Below are positions 59,841 through 60,724 of a DNA stretch of 60,724 bases, one piece after another. Position numbers and translations under genes: made by a program. The DNA lies in assembly GCF_016905445.1 (NCBI RefSeq), contig NZ_JAFEXF010000020.1, forward strand, positions 1 to 60,724. The letters run 5' to 3'. Positions within the stretch are counted from its first letter, which is position 1. Each line of letters opens with the position of its first letter. A model generated the notes under the pieces. That model was not told where the DNA came from. It saw only the letters and a program-made list of their open reading frames with translations, and made no database searches. This DNA is from Streptomyces sp. G44. GTDB lineage: Bacteria; Actinomycetota; Actinomycetes; Streptomycetales; Streptomycetaceae.

Positions 59841-60457
59841 AAGCGCCGCGCCCACGCCGATCCCGGCCGGGCGAGACGGACGGCGCCGATCAGCGCGACG
59901 AACGGGATCACCATGCCGATCAGGGCCATGCGCAGCTTGCCCTTGAAGAGCGCGATCAGGGCGAAGGCGCAGTTGACGCCGATGTTCAGCGCGAACAGGG
60001 CGCGGTTCTGCCGCTCGACGGTCGTCATGTCGTCGACCCCCAACGGTGTGAAGCCGGTGAGGACCAGGACCACCAGGGCGGCCGTGAGCATCACGACCTC
60101 CACGCTTTTCCGGCCCTGTTCGGTCCAGTAGACGTCGTCGAGGTGCAGGATCAGCGCGAACTCGTCGAGCACGAGCCCGGCGCCGATCCCGAAGAGGACG
60201 GCGGCGTACAGCGGCCCGGCGCCGTGCCGCCCGGCGGCCACCGCCCAGAACCCGCCGACCAGCATGAGGAAGATGCCCGGCACGACGTGGTGGACGTGGA
60301 CGTCTCCCGAACGGATGTTCCGGAACGGGCCCTTGCCCGCCCGGATGAGCCGCGTGACCGTCCGGGTGACCAGGAACGACCCCACGAAGGACAGCAGCGC
60401 GAGCAGCAGCGGCAGCTTCCCCGGCTCGACGACGTTCCGGTACCACCAGTCGCTCAT
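59669..60457 (-). CDS. Integral membrane protein of unknown function with His/Asp motifs
   Basis: This 262-residue protein has about six helices. Two conserved-looking polar motifs flank membrane segments: GDVHVHHVVPG and VLDEFALILHLDDVYW. Four histidines and several acids could form a metal site facing the membrane. The start ATG at 60457 follows AGGTGGG. The C-terminus is basic and Pro-rich. It overlaps the convergent gene by 172 bp. Confidence 0.82.
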   Translation of the reverse strand: MSDWWYRNVVEPGKLPLLLALLSFVGSFLVTRTVTRLIRAGKGPFRNIRSGDVHVHHVVPGIFLMLVGGFWAVAAGRHGAGPLYAAVLFGIGAGLVLDEFALILHLDDVYWTEQGRKSVEVVMLTAALVVLVLTGFTPLGVDDMTTVERQNRALFALNIGVNCAFALIALFKGKLRMALIGMVIPFVALIGAVRLARPGSAWARRFYRNRHPARARAGLRAFHHDRRWAAPRRRLQDWIGGFSADPRPLPGPDDPERLPPPR

Positions 60458-60544
60458 GCGGCCCACCTGTCGTTCATGCGGCCATCCTCTGTCCCCGGGG
60501 AGTGATCCGCAGGGCGGGACGCCGTGCCGGGGTAGCCTGCCGCG

Positions 60545-60724
60545 GTGTCCAGAACCTCCCCCGCCGACGGGATACGTTTCGCCTTCGGCACCCTCACCGC
60601 GCTCCCCGTCAAGGTCACCCGCTGGGACCGCGGCGCCGCGCGCGCGGGCATGCAGTGCGCTCCCCTCGCGGGCCTGGTGGTCGGCCTGTGCGCGGCGGGC
60701 GCGGGCGGCGCCCTGACGCTGCTC
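60545..60724 (+). CDS. cobS: Cobalamin-5'-phosphate synthase, N-terminal fragment (cut by window end)
   Basis: The frame from GTG 60545 is open to the window end (60 residues). GIRFAFGTLTALPVKVTRWDR and AGMQCAPLAGLVVGL match the start of adenosylcobinamide-GDP ribazoletransferase, the membrane enzyme that joins the CobU product with alpha-ribazole. TAGCCT lies six bases before the GTG and there is no clear ribosome site, so a leaderless start is possible. Confidence 0.87.
   Translation, partial: MSRTSPADGIRFAFGTLTALPVKVTRWDRGAARAGMQCAPLAGLVVGLCAAGAGGALTLL

Overview
This is a window of core chromosome from a Streptomyces or a very close relative. It has very high GC and strong G/C at third codon positions. 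GTG and TTG starts are frequent and back-to-back genes overlap by four bases. From memory, the gene order closely follows the S. coelicolor region from about SCO2117 to SCO2174; this was not checked by alignment. I see no tRNA, rRNA, phage, transposase or CRISPR array. About 59 protein genes are supported, two of them cut by the window ends, plus one broken gene.

Layout. 1-5.8 kb: the end of an anthranilate synthase-type fusion, a D-2-hydroxyacid dehydrogenase, a phosphofructokinase with pyrophosphate-type residues, a two-component pair and a PlsC-type acyltransferase. 5.9-13 kb: alpha/beta hydrolase, acidic membrane protein, EEP-family phosphoesterase, ROK glucokinase, an ArsA-like ATPase, a SRPBCC protein and a metallophosphoesterase. 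13-21 kb: envelope and lipid genes (long-chain acyl-CoA synthetase, PimB-like GT4, GT87 membrane protein, a lipoprotein with a zinc-protease motif, two NlpC/P60 hydrolases). 21-27.7 kb: NYN nuclease, zinc ribbon, rhomboid protease, stand-alone RAM protein, a decayed glycerate kinase, a class V aminotransferase behind a SAM-IV riboswitch, and trpD.

27.8-37.2 kb carries the cytochrome bcc-aa3 respiratory supercomplex: ctaE-qcrC-qcrA-qcrB and ctaC-ctaD-ctaF, both leftward, with a receiver-only protein and an L,D-transpeptidase between them. 37.5-43.8 kb has sulfur, Fe-S and NAD genes: a NifS-TusA fusion, a PfkB-type kinase, an ErpA/IscA-type protein and nadA behind twin inverted repeats. 44.3-51 kb: an RND pump with its own two-component system and a candidate operator, then pspA with its partner. 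51-60.7 kb: small conserved proteins, an MBL-CobU fusion, a zinc-ribbon methyltransferase, cobT, an MprF-like protein coupled to a rhomboid-like protein, an unknown membrane protein and the start of cobS.

The most notable extra structure is regulatory or repetitive. There is a SAM-IV riboswitch on a PLP enzyme, an in-frame 33-bp palindromic insert in that same enzyme, and an interspersed repeat (core CGCAGTTCCCCGCGCCCC) at five intergenic loci, two of them expanded into tandem arrays. Palindromes sit on the ctaE start codon, before nadA, before erpA, before pfkA and before the RND gene. No single element is a clear new defence or mobile system. The best leads are the domain fusions and these cis-elements.
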